From: DLAJ01 sp023663615
Lineage (GTDB): Bacteria; Bacillota; Clostridia; Lachnospirales; Lachnospiraceae
NCBI GenBank assembly: GCA_023663615.1
Contig: JAMPHA010000001.1
Location: forward strand, 744,001 to 808,000
Direction: 5' to 3'
DNA length: 64,000 nucleotides
Shown here: piece by piece, positions 1 through 8,422 of the stretch
Numbering within the stretch: the first letter of the stretch is position 1
How the letters are laid out: every line of letters begins with the position of its first letter
Program-made: the position numbers and the translations under genes
Notes under the pieces: generated by a model
Seen by the model: only the letters and a program-made list of their open reading frames with translations
Databases searched by the model: none
What the model was told of the DNA's origin: nothing

Positions 1-37
1 TGCCGCCGCGCGCGGTAATGATTGCTATGGATGACAT
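1..37 (-). CDS. pseF: Start of a PseF/NeuA-type cytidylyltransferase (partial, runs off the window)
   Basis: Only the first 12 codons lie in the window; they read MSSIAIITARGG. The short hydrophobic strand followed by ARGG is the N-terminal nucleotide-binding signature of CMP-nonulosonate synthetases, which activate sialic, legionaminic or pseudaminic acid with CTP. A GGAGGAG ribosome-binding site lies at 43-49. The gene follows pseC by about 50 bp on the same strand, so pseudaminic acid is the likely substrate. Twelve residues cannot separate PseF from NeuA or related enzymes; the pathway assignment is an inference from neighbours. Confidence 0.6.
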   Translation of the reverse strand, partial: MSSIAIITARGG

Positions 38-87
38 CTGATCTCCTCCGTTCTTATGCCCCATGCTGACTCATAGCGAGACACATT

Positions 88-1326
88 TTATCGTTTAAGC
101 GCTTCCTCATGGTCCGGCCTTCTGCTGCACTCTACAATCTTCCTTACCGCATGGATCACATCCTCCACATCCTGATCGGTCATGGCGTAATAGAGCGGCA
201 GACTCATGATCTCTTCATACAGCTTTTCCGCATTCGGACAAATGCCTTTCCGATACCCTAGTTTTTCATAATACGGGTGATAGTATACGAGAATATAATG
301 GACATTACAGCAAATATTCTCCGCCGCCATCGCGTCAAAAAACTGCCTTCTGCCAATCGTCAGCCGTTCGGGACGGATGCGCAGAATATAAAGATGCCTC
401 GTCGTATCGGATTCCGGAATCTCCTTCTGCACAAAAAGCTCCGGCATCCTTGAAAACGCCTCGTTATAACGCGCGACGATTTCTTTTCTTCTCTGCTGAA
501 ACTTCTCCAACTTGTCAAGCTGACTTATGATCAGCGCCGCCTGAATATCCGTTATACGATAATTCATACCAAGCCCGATCTGCTCATAATACCATCCGCC
601 TTCCGGCTCGTGCACGAGCAGCTCCGGGTTCCTTGTGATGCCATGGGCACGGAATAACAGCAGCTTTTCGTACAATTCTTTTGAATCGGTCAGCACGGCG
701 CCGCCTTCGCCGCCCGTCACGGTCTTGACCGGATGAAAGCTGAACGTCGTCATGTCGGCAATGCTGCCGACGCCGCGCCCCTTATAACGCGTCCCGATCG
801 AGTGCGCGCCGTCCGTTATGAGATATATTTTTCTTCCGTTTCTTACACCGGCATCCTCACATGCCGAAAGAAGTTCGTCAATCTGCGCCGACTGCCCCGT
901 ATAATCAACCGCGACCACCGCTCTCGTCGCCTCCGTCATATGCGCCTTTACACTCTCCGGCGAAATATTATAAGTCTCAGGATCAATATCGGCAAACACC
1001 GGCTTCGCGCCGCAGTAGAGCGCGCAGTTCGCCGACGCCGCAAACGTGATCGGCGTTGTGATGACTTCGTCCCCCGGCTGCACGTCCGCCGCCATGCACG
1101 CGATATGGAGCGCCGCCGTCCCGTTGCTGCACGCGACGGCATACTTCGCGCCCGTGAGCGCGCAGAGACGCTGCTCTAATTCCGTGATCTTCGGTCCGCA
1201 CGTCAGATCCTGATAGCGGAGCACCTGCGCGACCGCTTCCACGTCCGCTTCGTCGATGTATTGGTGCCCGTAATATAATTTTGTCTCCCTCACCGGCTTC
1301 CCGCCGTCGATTGCAAGTTTTTCCAT
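88..1326 (-). CDS. pseC: UDP-4-amino-4,6-dideoxy-N-acetyl-L-altrosamine transaminase (PseC)
   Basis: This 412-residue protein is a PLP-dependent sugar aminotransferase of the DegT/DnrJ/EryC1/StrS family. The PLP lysine is K201 in SFHPVKTVTGGEGG, which is nearly invariant in PseC. The N-terminal AIDGGKPVRE stretch and the SNGTAALH cofactor-phosphate motif near residue 68 also fit. PseC transfers an amino group from glutamate to the 4-keto sugar made by PseB, giving the second committed intermediate of pseudaminic acid synthesis in the cytoplasm. PseB is encoded at 4089-5099 on the same strand, and a cytidylyltransferase starts directly downstream. The length is somewhat above the usual 370-390 residues. 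Confidence 0.9.
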   Translation of the reverse strand: MEKLAIDGGKPVRETKLYYGHQYIDEADVEAVAQVLRYQDLTCGPKITELEQRLCALTGAKYAVACSNGTAALHIACMAADVQPGDEVITTPITFAASANCALYCGAKPVFADIDPETYNISPESVKAHMTEATRAVVAVDYTGQSAQIDELLSACEDAGVRNGRKIYLITDGAHSIGTRYKGRGVGSIADMTTFSFHPVKTVTGGEGGAVLTDSKELYEKLLLFRAHGITRNPELLVHEPEGGWYYEQIGLGMNYRITDIQAALIISQLDKLEKFQQRRKEIVARYNEAFSRMPELFVQKEIPESDTTRHLYILRIRPERLTIGRRQFFDAMAAENICCNVHYILVYYHPYYEKLGYRKGICPNAEKLYEEIMSLPLYYAMTDQDVEDVIHAVRKIVECSRRPDHEEALKR

Positions 1327-1408
1327 TCTATACCCTTCCTTTCCGTAACCCGCAGACTAAAAATCCTCATGCTCTGTCCCGCAGTCTGCATCCTGTCTTT
1401 TTCGTATT

Positions 1409-2479
1409 TCAGTCTTCCGGTCTCATATGCTCATAATCATCCCAGATGCTGTCATAATCATAAGTATGCACATATTCCCGAAAATTCTCAAGAATCTCCT
1501 CATAATCGCCCTTATGAACCTCGCCCCTGCCGTCCGCCATCGCCTCGGCGATATGCCGCGACACCTCTCTCGAATAATGAATCCTATCCGTATAGTTCTC
1601 CAGATCGGCAGTAATCTCATAATCATCATGAAAAAAGAATACCCTTACATTATCATGATCAAGCAGGCGCTCCATGATATATGCCTCATTCGTAAGAATC
1701 GCATCCGTCTGTCGGAGGCGCTCAAAATCATACCAATAAAGAATACTGTAGGGCGGGAAAAAAATATAAAACTGCGTTTCCGGATGGCGTTCGATCATCG
1801 GGCAGATATTCACATCCATATTTTCCCTGACTGCATCGAGCAAAAAATCATCCGCATACTCCTGATCGGAACGCGGGATCGGATGGTAACTGTTTAACGC
1901 CACCCACTTATTATAACCGAACAACTGCCATGTGCTGTAGTAATCCGTCCGGTCCGTCCCCTGCGACGGATCCAGAAACGGCTTTAGGATATAATCGAGC
2001 AGCACATCCTTATTATACCAATAATACACATCGTTCCCGATGAAGTCATCGTACAAATAGGACGGCAGCTCATATTTGATCTGCTCCGTGCCGCCGGAAC
2101 AGCTCGACACATCCAGTCCCCAAAACACCATGTCGATCGTATTGGCGCTCTTTTCCGCCAGCCCCATCGCATTCACGATGTCCCGCGGGTACGCTCCGTT
2201 ATACGGCAGTTTCACCAGCGATACCCCGAATAATTCCTCAAACCATGCCGTATTAAAATTTACCGTCACGGAGGAGCCGAGCAGTACGGCATGATACTCC
2301 GTGTTTCTGGCGAGCCCCGGATTCTGGCTCAGTTGATCATCGATCACATAGGCGAAGCCCTCCAACGGTTCATGATATTGAAAAAACGGATCGACCGTGA
2401 TCACAAGCGCCGCGATCATGACCGCTCCTGCCGCGATGACCGCCGCCAATATGCCGAGAAAAACCCGGTATCTTCTCAT
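1409..2479 (-). CDS. Membrane-anchored SGNH-hydrolase-like protein, partner of the adjacent MBOAT
   Basis: The protein has one N-terminal membrane segment and then an extracellular domain. The stretch LLGSSVTVNF looks like the SGNH/GDSL nucleophile block, and the C-terminal DRIHYSREVSRH resembles the Asp-x-x-His end of such hydrolases. Proteins of this design (DltD, AlgJ/AlgX-like) complete O-acyl transfer outside the cell together with an MBOAT transporter, and the upstream gene is an MBOAT. I place the start at 2479, where GGAGG lies 6 nt upstream; the open frame extends to 2569 but that part looks non-coding. It sits between MBOAT and pseC, so the acceptor may be the Pse-containing glycan. 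Confidence 0.7.
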   Translation of the reverse strand: MRRYRVFLGILAAVIAAGAVMIAALVITVDPFFQYHEPLEGFAYVIDDQLSQNPGLARNTEYHAVLLGSSVTVNFNTAWFEELFGVSLVKLPYNGAYPRDIVNAMGLAEKSANTIDMVFWGLDVSSCSGGTEQIKYELPSYLYDDFIGNDVYYWYNKDVLLDYILKPFLDPSQGTDRTDYYSTWQLFGYNKWVALNSYHPIPRSDQEYADDFLLDAVRENMDVNICPMIERHPETQFYIFFPPYSILYWYDFERLRQTDAILTNEAYIMERLLDHDNVRVFFFHDDYEITADLENYTDRIHYSREVSRHIAEAMADGRGEVHKGDYEEILENFREYVHTYDYDSIWDDYEHMRPED

Positions 2480-2608
2480 CCTCATCCTCCACGCTGACGC
2501 AAGCCTGCGAGTTTGGGCGTCAGCACAAATCCCGCAGTTGAAAAATGATCCTCGGATACTTACCCGCACTTCTCCGCGGTCTGACCTGCAAAACCGTATC
2601 TGACAAAA

Positions 2609-4084
2609 TCAAAAATTATAATATAAAAAGGTGCTGACGCCCGACAGACTGACAAAACACCACAAGAACAAGATCCCCAGTCCGAATGCATATCCGGCAC
2701 GCGGCCGAAAATCCTCCATCCGCCGGTGTATATTTTTCATACACAGCACAAGAAGGAAGCCCGCAAGCAGGAAACCGACGCACAGGATCAGATCCCCGCG
2801 CCCGCCGTCCGTTACATGCAGAAGCTTCAACAAATACCAGAATTCTCCTACCCTGAAAGTCTCCAGCAGCTTCTGCGGCACAGCGCCAAAACCGCGAAAC
2901 AGTCCCGCAAAAAACGCGCCTGCCGTATGTAAATTCTCCGCACGGAACAGCACCCACAACAGGTTGACGCAGAACAGATTCCCCACCCACAGCGCTGCCT
3001 TTCCGATCCATGTCCGTGCGATCCGCGTGATCGGCCGATCCAACACACGGCACAGGATAATCCCCACGCCGTTTAAGATCCCCCAAAGAACAAATCCCCA
3101 GTCCGCGCCATGCCACAAACCGCTCAGCATGAACACGATCAGGATATTGCGATATGTGCGGAGCCGCCCGCCCCTGCTGCCGCCGAGCGGGATATAGACA
3201 TATTTCGTAAAGAACCTTGTCAGCGTGATGTGCCAGCGCTTCCAATATTCCCGCAGCGTCAGCGCCTGATACGGCGAATCAAAATTCACGGGCAGTTTCA
3301 GATTCATCATACGTCCCAGACCAAGCGCCATATCGCTGTAGCCGCTGAAATCAAAATAAATCTGAAAATAGAACGAAAGCATGACAATGACAGCAGCCGG
3401 CGTGTTCAGTTCACCCGGCGCACCGTAGCCCCACGTGACCGCACGCCCGAACGTATCCGCAAGCAATACTTTTTTGGCAAGTCCAACAATAAATAAGACG
3501 CTGCCCGCGCTGAAATTGTCGGCACGGAACGCTTTCTTTTCCTTATCGGCAAACTGCGGCACCAATTCTTCATGCGTTACGATCGGACCTGCGATCAGCT
3601 GCGGGAAGAACGACACAAACAGCGCATAGTCGAGAAGCGCATAATCCCCCGTCTCCCCGCGGCAGGCGTCTACGATAAAGCCGATCTGCTGAAACGTAAA
3701 GAAACTGATCCCCAGCGGGAGCAGATACCTGCGCAGCGGGACATCCGTTCCCAATACGGTGTTCATATTCGCCAAAAAGAAATCGGTATACTTAAACCAC
3801 GCCAAAACCGCCACATTGCAGATGACACCGAAGATCATCAGCGTCTTCGTGCTTTTTTGTTGTTGAAGCCGTCTTTTTGCGATCCGATAGAGCATATAAT
3901 TCCACAGGATACTGCCGAGCAGAAGCGCCAGATAGGCGGCATGAAAATAACCGTAAAACCACAAAGACATTCCGAACAGGAATGCCTTTGCCAGCGTATA
4001 TCTGTGAAAATGATTCAAACAAAAATATCCTATCAGACAAATCGGCAAAAAGAGCAGGATAAAAATAAAAGAATTAAATACCAT
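2609..4084 (-). CDS. MBOAT family O-acyltransferase (AlgI/PatA/DltB type)
   Basis: This 491-residue polytopic protein begins with the typical VFNSFIFILLFLP segment of AlgI-like MBOAT proteins. It carries the conserved motifs TYLPLGGSR-like (YIPLGGSRGG) and LSGLWHGADWGFVLWG; the histidine near residue 325 in the latter is the catalytic residue of the family. Members move an acyl group, usually acetyl, from cytoplasmic CoA across the membrane to a carrier or SGNH partner. The downstream gene encodes such a partner. The gene starts 4 bp after the pseB stop codon, so the two are almost certainly co-translated within one operon. Confidence 0.9.
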   Translation of the reverse strand: MVFNSFIFILLFLPICLIGYFCLNHFHRYTLAKAFLFGMSLWFYGYFHAAYLALLLGSILWNYMLYRIAKRRLQQQKSTKTLMIFGVICNVAVLAWFKYTDFFLANMNTVLGTDVPLRRYLLPLGISFFTFQQIGFIVDACRGETGDYALLDYALFVSFFPQLIAGPIVTHEELVPQFADKEKKAFRADNFSAGSVLFIVGLAKKVLLADTFGRAVTWGYGAPGELNTPAAVIVMLSFYFQIYFDFSGYSDMALGLGRMMNLKLPVNFDSPYQALTLREYWKRWHITLTRFFTKYVYIPLGGSRGGRLRTYRNILIVFMLSGLWHGADWGFVLWGILNGVGIILCRVLDRPITRIARTWIGKAALWVGNLFCVNLLWVLFRAENLHTAGAFFAGLFRGFGAVPQKLLETFRVGEFWYLLKLLHVTDGGRGDLILCVGFLLAGFLLVLCMKNIHRRMEDFRPRAGYAFGLGILFLWCFVSLSGVSTFLYYNF

Positions 4085-4088
4085 CGCC

Positions 4089-5099
4089 CTATTTCTCTAA
4101 TTCCAGTCCTTTCAGACGTTCCCTGATCTGCTCTACGGACAGCCATTCGCTGTTATTGCCCGAACTGTACGAGAAACCCTCCTCCACTTTTCTGCCTGTC
4201 GGTTCCACCATTTGCCTTGCATTAAATTTGGTCTGCGGATAAACAATGAAATGCTTATCATACTCATAGGTCGTCGCCGAATCCTCGACAGTCACCATGA
4301 TCTCATGAAGCTTCTCGCCCGGATAGATCCCGATCTCCTTTGTTTTTGCCCCCGGCAGCATTGCCTCCGCCAAATCCGTGATCTTGAACGACGGGATTTT
4401 GCTGATGAACGTCTCGCCGCCCTTTGCCTCCGCAAGCGCTTTGATGACAAGCTCAACGCCCTCCGTCAGGCTGATCCAGAAACGCGTCATGCGGTAATCC
4501 GTGATCGTCAGCTCCGTCACGCCCTTCCGGATCATCTCATAAAATTTAGGGATCACAGATCCGCGGCTGCCCGCCACGTTTCCGTAACGCACAATAGAAA
4601 ATGTGATGTCCCTCGCTCCGGCATAGGCATTCGCCGCGATAAAGAGCTTGTCCGAAACAAGCTTTGTCCCACCGTACAGATTGATCGGATTGACCGCCTT
4701 ATCCGTAGATAAGGCAACGACCCTGCTCACATTCGTATTTAATGCCGCCTCGATCACGTTCATCGCGCCGTTGATATTCGTCTTGATCGCCTCGTTCGGA
4801 TTATACTCGCACGCCGGCACCTGTTTTAACGCCGCCGCATGAATCACATAATCCACACCGTTAAACGCGCGCTCTAAGCGCTGTAAATCCCTCACATCGC
4901 CGATAAAATAACGGATCTTTTCCCGATACTGTGCAAATTCCTGATCCATCACCCACTGCTTAAACTCATCGCGCGAATAAATGATGATCTTTTTGGGCGC
5001 ATAATGTTCTAACACATATTTTGTAAAGCATTTGCCGAAAGAACCGGTTCCTCCCGTGATCAATATTGTCTTTCCATCCATAATATTACTGCCCGCCAT
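4089..5099 (-). CDS. pseB: UDP-N-acetylglucosamine 4,6-dehydratase (inverting), PseB
   Basis: This 336-residue short-chain dehydrogenase/reductase catalyses the first step of pseudaminic acid synthesis, converting UDP-GlcNAc to the C5-inverted 4-keto-6-deoxy sugar. The NADP-binding motif GGTGSFG is at residues 16-22. The family-specific stretches YSRDEFKQW, HAAALKQVPACEYNP and STDKAVNPINLYGGTK are all present and are diagnostic for PseB/FlaA1 as opposed to RmlB. The start at 5099 has AGAGGA about 5 nt upstream; an internal ATG at 5081 is less likely. A candidate promoter lies at 5171-5199, so transcription may start here as well as upstream. Confidence 0.93.
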   Translation of the reverse strand: MAGSNIMDGKTILITGGTGSFGKCFTKYVLEHYAPKKIIIYSRDEFKQWVMDQEFAQYREKIRYFIGDVRDLQRLERAFNGVDYVIHAAALKQVPACEYNPNEAIKTNINGAMNVIEAALNTNVSRVVALSTDKAVNPINLYGGTKLVSDKLFIAANAYAGARDITFSIVRYGNVAGSRGSVIPKFYEMIRKGVTELTITDYRMTRFWISLTEGVELVIKALAEAKGGETFISKIPSFKITDLAEAMLPGAKTKEIGIYPGEKLHEIMVTVEDSATTYEYDKHFIVYPQTKFNARQMVEPTGRKVEEGFSYSSGNNSEWLSVEQIRERLKGLELEK

Positions 5100-5170
5100 A
5101 GTTTCCTCTCATTCCGCCGTGCCGGCATTTCTTTTCATTATTTCCCGCACCGCTCAAAATATACTGGTTC

Positions 5171-5199
5171 ATTTTACCACACCCTTTACAAAAAAACAA
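5171..5199 (-). promoter_or_regulatory. Candidate sigma-A promoter for pseB
   Basis: On the minus strand TTGTTT (5194-5199) and TAAAAT (5171-5176) are separated by exactly 17 bp, and the predicted transcript would start about 65 nt before the pseB ATG. The surrounding 5100-5252 interval is AT-rich and holds no convincing gene. The -35 element matches consensus in four of six positions, so this is a moderate call. Confidence 0.45.
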
Positions 5200-5252
5200 C
5201 CTATGCACGCCGCCCTCGAACGCCCTTAATGAAACCCGACACGTTACTTTTT

Positions 5253-5948
5253 TCATCCGCGCATAACATTTTTTCGAATCAGCATAAATGCCTCCGCGCG
5301 CTGCATGCCGCCTGTCATGCCTCTCAATCTTGAAAGCACATCCATTCCCATAAGGCTTCTCGGATGCGGGAAAGTACAAAGTTCCGAAACATAACATTTC
5401 AATGCGTCTTCTTTTTGATGATAATAATCTGTAACATCCACAAATACATTCGGACCAAATGCCGGCGATACACTATGATCGAAATTCCATTCTGTAGAAG
5501 AAAGTGTTTCAAACGCATAAATTTCTTCAACACAGTAATCACCGATCGGTCTTGTTGCTGTCAGTACAGCCTGTGCAGTATATTGATGGTCAATATTCAG
5601 ATCCCCGATATAATGTGTGTATATAATCTGCGGTTTCAGCTCGCGGACCTTATTTTCCACCGCCTTCACAATATCCAGCAAGTCAACCTCATCAAAGCGA
5701 TTGTCCGGAAAATCCGCAAAAAAGACCTCACGAAATCCGATTATCTTTGCACTTTCCAAGGTATTTTGATGGAGGCTGTCCACAATTCCTCTTTCCGTAT
5801 CCTCTCGATATACGCCTCGCGATGTTTGACCTTCCCCTAAAATCATCGCATACACCGTATCTCCTTCCGCAACATGCCTTGCCGCCGTCGCGCCGACTCC
5901 AAGAATTTCATCATCCGGATGCGCGGCTACTATCAATACTGTTTTCAT
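5253..5948 (-). CDS. PIG-L family N-deacetylase
   Basis: The protein of about 231 residues begins MKTVLIVAAHPDDEILG; AHPDDE is the zinc-binding and catalytic motif of the PIG-L/LmbE family, which removes N-acetyl groups from amino sugars. A later THYIGDLNIDHQ stretch supplies the second histidine region. The start at 5948 has GGGGA 5 nt upstream; the longer open frame to 6023 is not needed. The stop codon of the upstream formyltransferase lies 1 nt before this start, so the pair is translationally coupled. Its place between a PseH-like acetyltransferase and PseB suggests that it deacetylates a nonulosonate or its precursor; that substrate is an inference. Confidence 0.85.
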   Translation of the reverse strand: MKTVLIVAAHPDDEILGVGATAARHVAEGDTVYAMILGEGQTSRGVYREDTERGIVDSLHQNTLESAKIIGFREVFFADFPDNRFDEVDLLDIVKAVENKVRELKPQIIYTHYIGDLNIDHQYTAQAVLTATRPIGDYCVEEIYAFETLSSTEWNFDHSVSPAFGPNVFVDVTDYYHQKEDALKCYVSELCTFPHPRSLMGMDVLSRLRGMTGGMQRAEAFMLIRKNVMRG

Positions 5949-5949
5949 G

Positions 5950-6642
5950 TCATTCCCCATCCTTTCTAAAAAGCACCCTCGCCGAAAGCTCCTGTCCGTC
6001 TGCAGAAACTTCAGCCCCTTCAAACTCTAGTCTATAGCCGCCAAACTCCATATAGGCTCTTGGATACCCCTCTGCATCAAGCATCCGAATATAGTCATAA
6101 ATTTTATCCAATTCCATATCAGGTGTTATTTTTCCATCTTCCGGCTTTCTCCGCTTAAAGATGACCGGAACACCCTCTTGCGGCACCGGTTCTATCTCAT
6201 GTGTAAGGAAAACAGGAATCATTTCATTATAAATAATATCTGAACAGCGGACATAAATCTCTCTTGCACTTCCCTCCAGCGACAACGATCGCTTCATGTA
6301 AACCGGTCCCCCATCAAGCGTTCCCGTTACTTTAATTGCCGATATTTTCGTTTCCTTATGACCGCGTACGATCAGATTTTGCAGAGGACTTCCGCCGCGC
6401 CCATACGGTAAATCCGTCATATGAAACACAATACACTTCCAGTTATTCGTAATTTCGTCGGGAATAAAATAGGACCAATGCGTCAAAAAAATATAATCAG
6501 GATCAACTTTTCGCACATTGTCTATTGTAAATTCTTCTTTCGCCGTATAAATCACAATGTCATGAACTGCCATGTACCGCTCTTTTAATGCCTGCGCACG
6601 CTCAATATTCCACGATTTCACAGTCACAATCATGATCTTCAT
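5950..6642 (-). CDS. Formyltransferase-family protein (Fmt-like fold), probable sugar N-formyltransferase
   Basis: This 230-residue protein has the formyltransferase catalytic block: H74 in FHMTDLPYGRGGSP, followed by GTLDGGPVY with D110 in the position of the catalytic aspartate. These enzymes use 10-formyl-tetrahydrofolate to formylate an amino group. The asparagine that normally precedes the catalytic histidine by two positions appears to be V72. It is shorter than tRNA formyltransferases, which exceed 300 residues and carry a C-terminal tRNA-binding domain, so a sugar amine is a more likely substrate. It is coupled to the PIG-L deacetylase, which could expose such an amine. Confidence 0.75.
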   Translation of the reverse strand: MKIMIVTVKSWNIERAQALKERYMAVHDIVIYTAKEEFTIDNVRKVDPDYIFLTHWSYFIPDEITNNWKCIVFHMTDLPYGRGGSPLQNLIVRGHKETKISAIKVTGTLDGGPVYMKRSLSLEGSAREIYVRCSDIIYNEMIPVFLTHEIEPVPQEGVPVIFKRRKPEDGKITPDMELDKIYDYIRMLDAEGYPRAYMEFGGYRLEFEGAEVSADGQELSARVLFRKDGE

Positions 6643-6683
6643 AACAGAAACCTCCGCTTGACATTATCTGCCAATTCTTATTT

Positions 6684-7136
6684 TCATAAATGATGCTCGT
6701 ACTGCACATATTCTTTCATTTCCTTTTTGGAAAAACCGCATTTTTCAAAGACCTTTGCAGACACAGTGTTTTCATATTTTACTTGACCAATCAATTTTTT
6801 TACATGAGGTATTTTATCAATATCAATTTGCTTTTGAATCAGCCTTAACAACTCACTTCCATACCCTTTTCCCCGATTTTCTGCCGAAACGCTATAATCA
6901 ATCAATGCCTCGTTTCCTGTTATATTCAGCCGAATCTGTCCGATAGGCACCCCCTTCTTATACATAATATACTGGTATACGGACCTATCCGTCAGCAACT
7001 TTGAAAAATACTCCACATGATCTTTATAAGGAATGAAATCCGTGTGGAACGCCATCTTCCTGACCGCCGGATCATTGGCCCATTGATACAATACATCCAC
7101 ATCTGCCTGATCAACCTTTCGCAAGTATAAGCACAT
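6684..7136 (-). CDS. pseH: GNAT N-acetyltransferase, probable PseH
   Basis: This 150-residue protein begins LYLRKVDQADVDVLYQWAND, the usual start of the RimJ/RimL-like GNAT group to which PseH belongs. The acetyl-CoA loop RGKGYG is at residues 88-93. The ENTVSAKVFEKCGF stretch near the end is also typical of the group. AGGAGA lies 6 nt before the ATG. In the Pse pathway PseH acetylates the 4-amino group made by PseC, and pseB and pseC are in the same gene string. A hydrolase (PseG) and synthase (PseI) are not in the window and would be expected to the left. A different amino-sugar substrate cannot be excluded. Confidence 0.6.
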   Translation of the reverse strand: MCLYLRKVDQADVDVLYQWANDPAVRKMAFHTDFIPYKDHVEYFSKLLTDRSVYQYIMYKKGVPIGQIRLNITGNEALIDYSVSAENRGKGYGSELLRLIQKQIDIDKIPHVKKLIGQVKYENTVSAKVFEKCGFSKKEMKEYVQYEHHL

Positions 7137-7198
7137 ATACTTTCTCCTATCTGATCGTTTTGAAAAGGACTCATTTGCCGGACAATCGCATAGTCAGA

Positions 7199-8305
7199 CT
7201 ATGACCCGCCGGCGCGTCCTTCCAGAAACCCTTTCATGCGCGCCTCCAGCCGCTCGCATCCCGCGCGCACTCTTATCACGCGAAACAGCCATGCACGGAC
7301 CGCGTCAATCAGCGCGCATACCGCATAAATCGCCGCCGCGGCTCCGATGACCGCAGGCACCAGACCGTAAAACGGCAGCGCCGCAAGGGAGGCAAACCGC
7401 CCCTCAAACAGGTGCGTCCACACAAGCGGATGCGCATGGATCAGATAAACGCTGAAGGAGAGCGGCGCGCACACGGCTGCCGCTTTCCTGACCGGCGCCG
7501 GAAGCCGCAGCGCCGCAAACGCGGTCAAAAGCGATACGCCCGCCAAAAGCATCGCCGGGGATGTGTAAACGAGCTGATTCGGCAGCGGAATGCCGCTCCC
7601 GCGCGCCTCCGCCGTCTGGATCCCCCATGCCGCAAGAACGCTCAACAGATACACCAGAAACGCCGGCAGCGGCTTTGTTAAAAACGGAAGTCCGTATTTT
7701 TTCAGGTACGCGCCGATCAGATAAAGCGCGGCGAGCCACAATAAGCTGTATCCCTGCGCCGTCTGAAACAGATCGCTCACAAACAACATCGGCAGCACCG
7801 AAAAGAGCAGCACGGTACCGACGACCAGATTCCGGAACTGCACTTTCGAAAGATGCGCGACCATGCATTGCAGCGCCGGCAGAAACAACATCAGCCCGAA
7901 ATAGGCTGTATAATACCAATATTGCCCCGTCATCGCCGGAAATACGGCGTTTTTGAGCAGGGTAACGCCAAACAGCTCCGGCAGGGCAATACAAAAACCC
8001 GCCGTGATGAACACCGTATAAAACAACACGCGCGCCTGCATCTCAAAAAGACGCGCATAGCGGAATGGATGCTCCGCTCCCACATAGCCCGATATTAACG
8101 CATAACAATTGACCGCCATATACGCACCGGACTCTAACAGGTAGGTCGCTGCATACCGCGCCGAATCCGGCGCGTCCTCCACGCCGGCGAGCACGCCGCC
8201 CTGCCCTAAGATATGCAGGATCACCACCATCAGCATCGAGACGATCCGAAGAAGCTCCACGCCCATATTCCGTTCTTGTTTTGCCGAATTTGCATTTGTC
8301 TGCAT
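7199..8305 (-). CDS. Acyltransferase 3 family membrane protein (OafA/WecH-like O-acetyltransferase)
   Basis: The protein has about ten membrane segments and starts with GVELLRIVSMLMVVILHILGQGG, where RI..M..V..H is the conserved first-helix motif with the catalytic histidine. The family transfers acetyl or other small acyl groups to extracellular sugars. The start at 8305 has GAGGA 7 nt upstream; the frame is open to 8404. It lies between the large EPS operon and the pse genes, so it may modify either product. It is one of three separate O-acylation genes or gene pairs in the window. Confidence 0.82.
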   Translation of the reverse strand: MQTNANSAKQERNMGVELLRIVSMLMVVILHILGQGGVLAGVEDAPDSARYAATYLLESGAYMAVNCYALISGYVGAEHPFRYARLFEMQARVLFYTVFITAGFCIALPELFGVTLLKNAVFPAMTGQYWYYTAYFGLMLFLPALQCMVAHLSKVQFRNLVVGTVLLFSVLPMLFVSDLFQTAQGYSLLWLAALYLIGAYLKKYGLPFLTKPLPAFLVYLLSVLAAWGIQTAEARGSGIPLPNQLVYTSPAMLLAGVSLLTAFAALRLPAPVRKAAAVCAPLSFSVYLIHAHPLVWTHLFEGRFASLAALPFYGLVPAVIGAAAAIYAVCALIDAVRAWLFRVIRVRAGCERLEARMKGFLEGRAGGS

Positions 8306-8422
8306 CTGTATTTCCTCTTCAAAAAGCGCAACATGTTGATATAAAAAATCTGCTGCACGCTTTTCACTTGTAACCAATCCGCTGCGAAAATTCTTCCAGA
8401 TCACAACATTTCCTATAGGGAT

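Noticed and set aside
5086..5397. Minus-strand open frame bridging the PIG-L and pseB genes
   Set aside because: It overlaps both genes in another frame and has no recognisable features; the true gap 5100-5252 holds only a promoter candidate.
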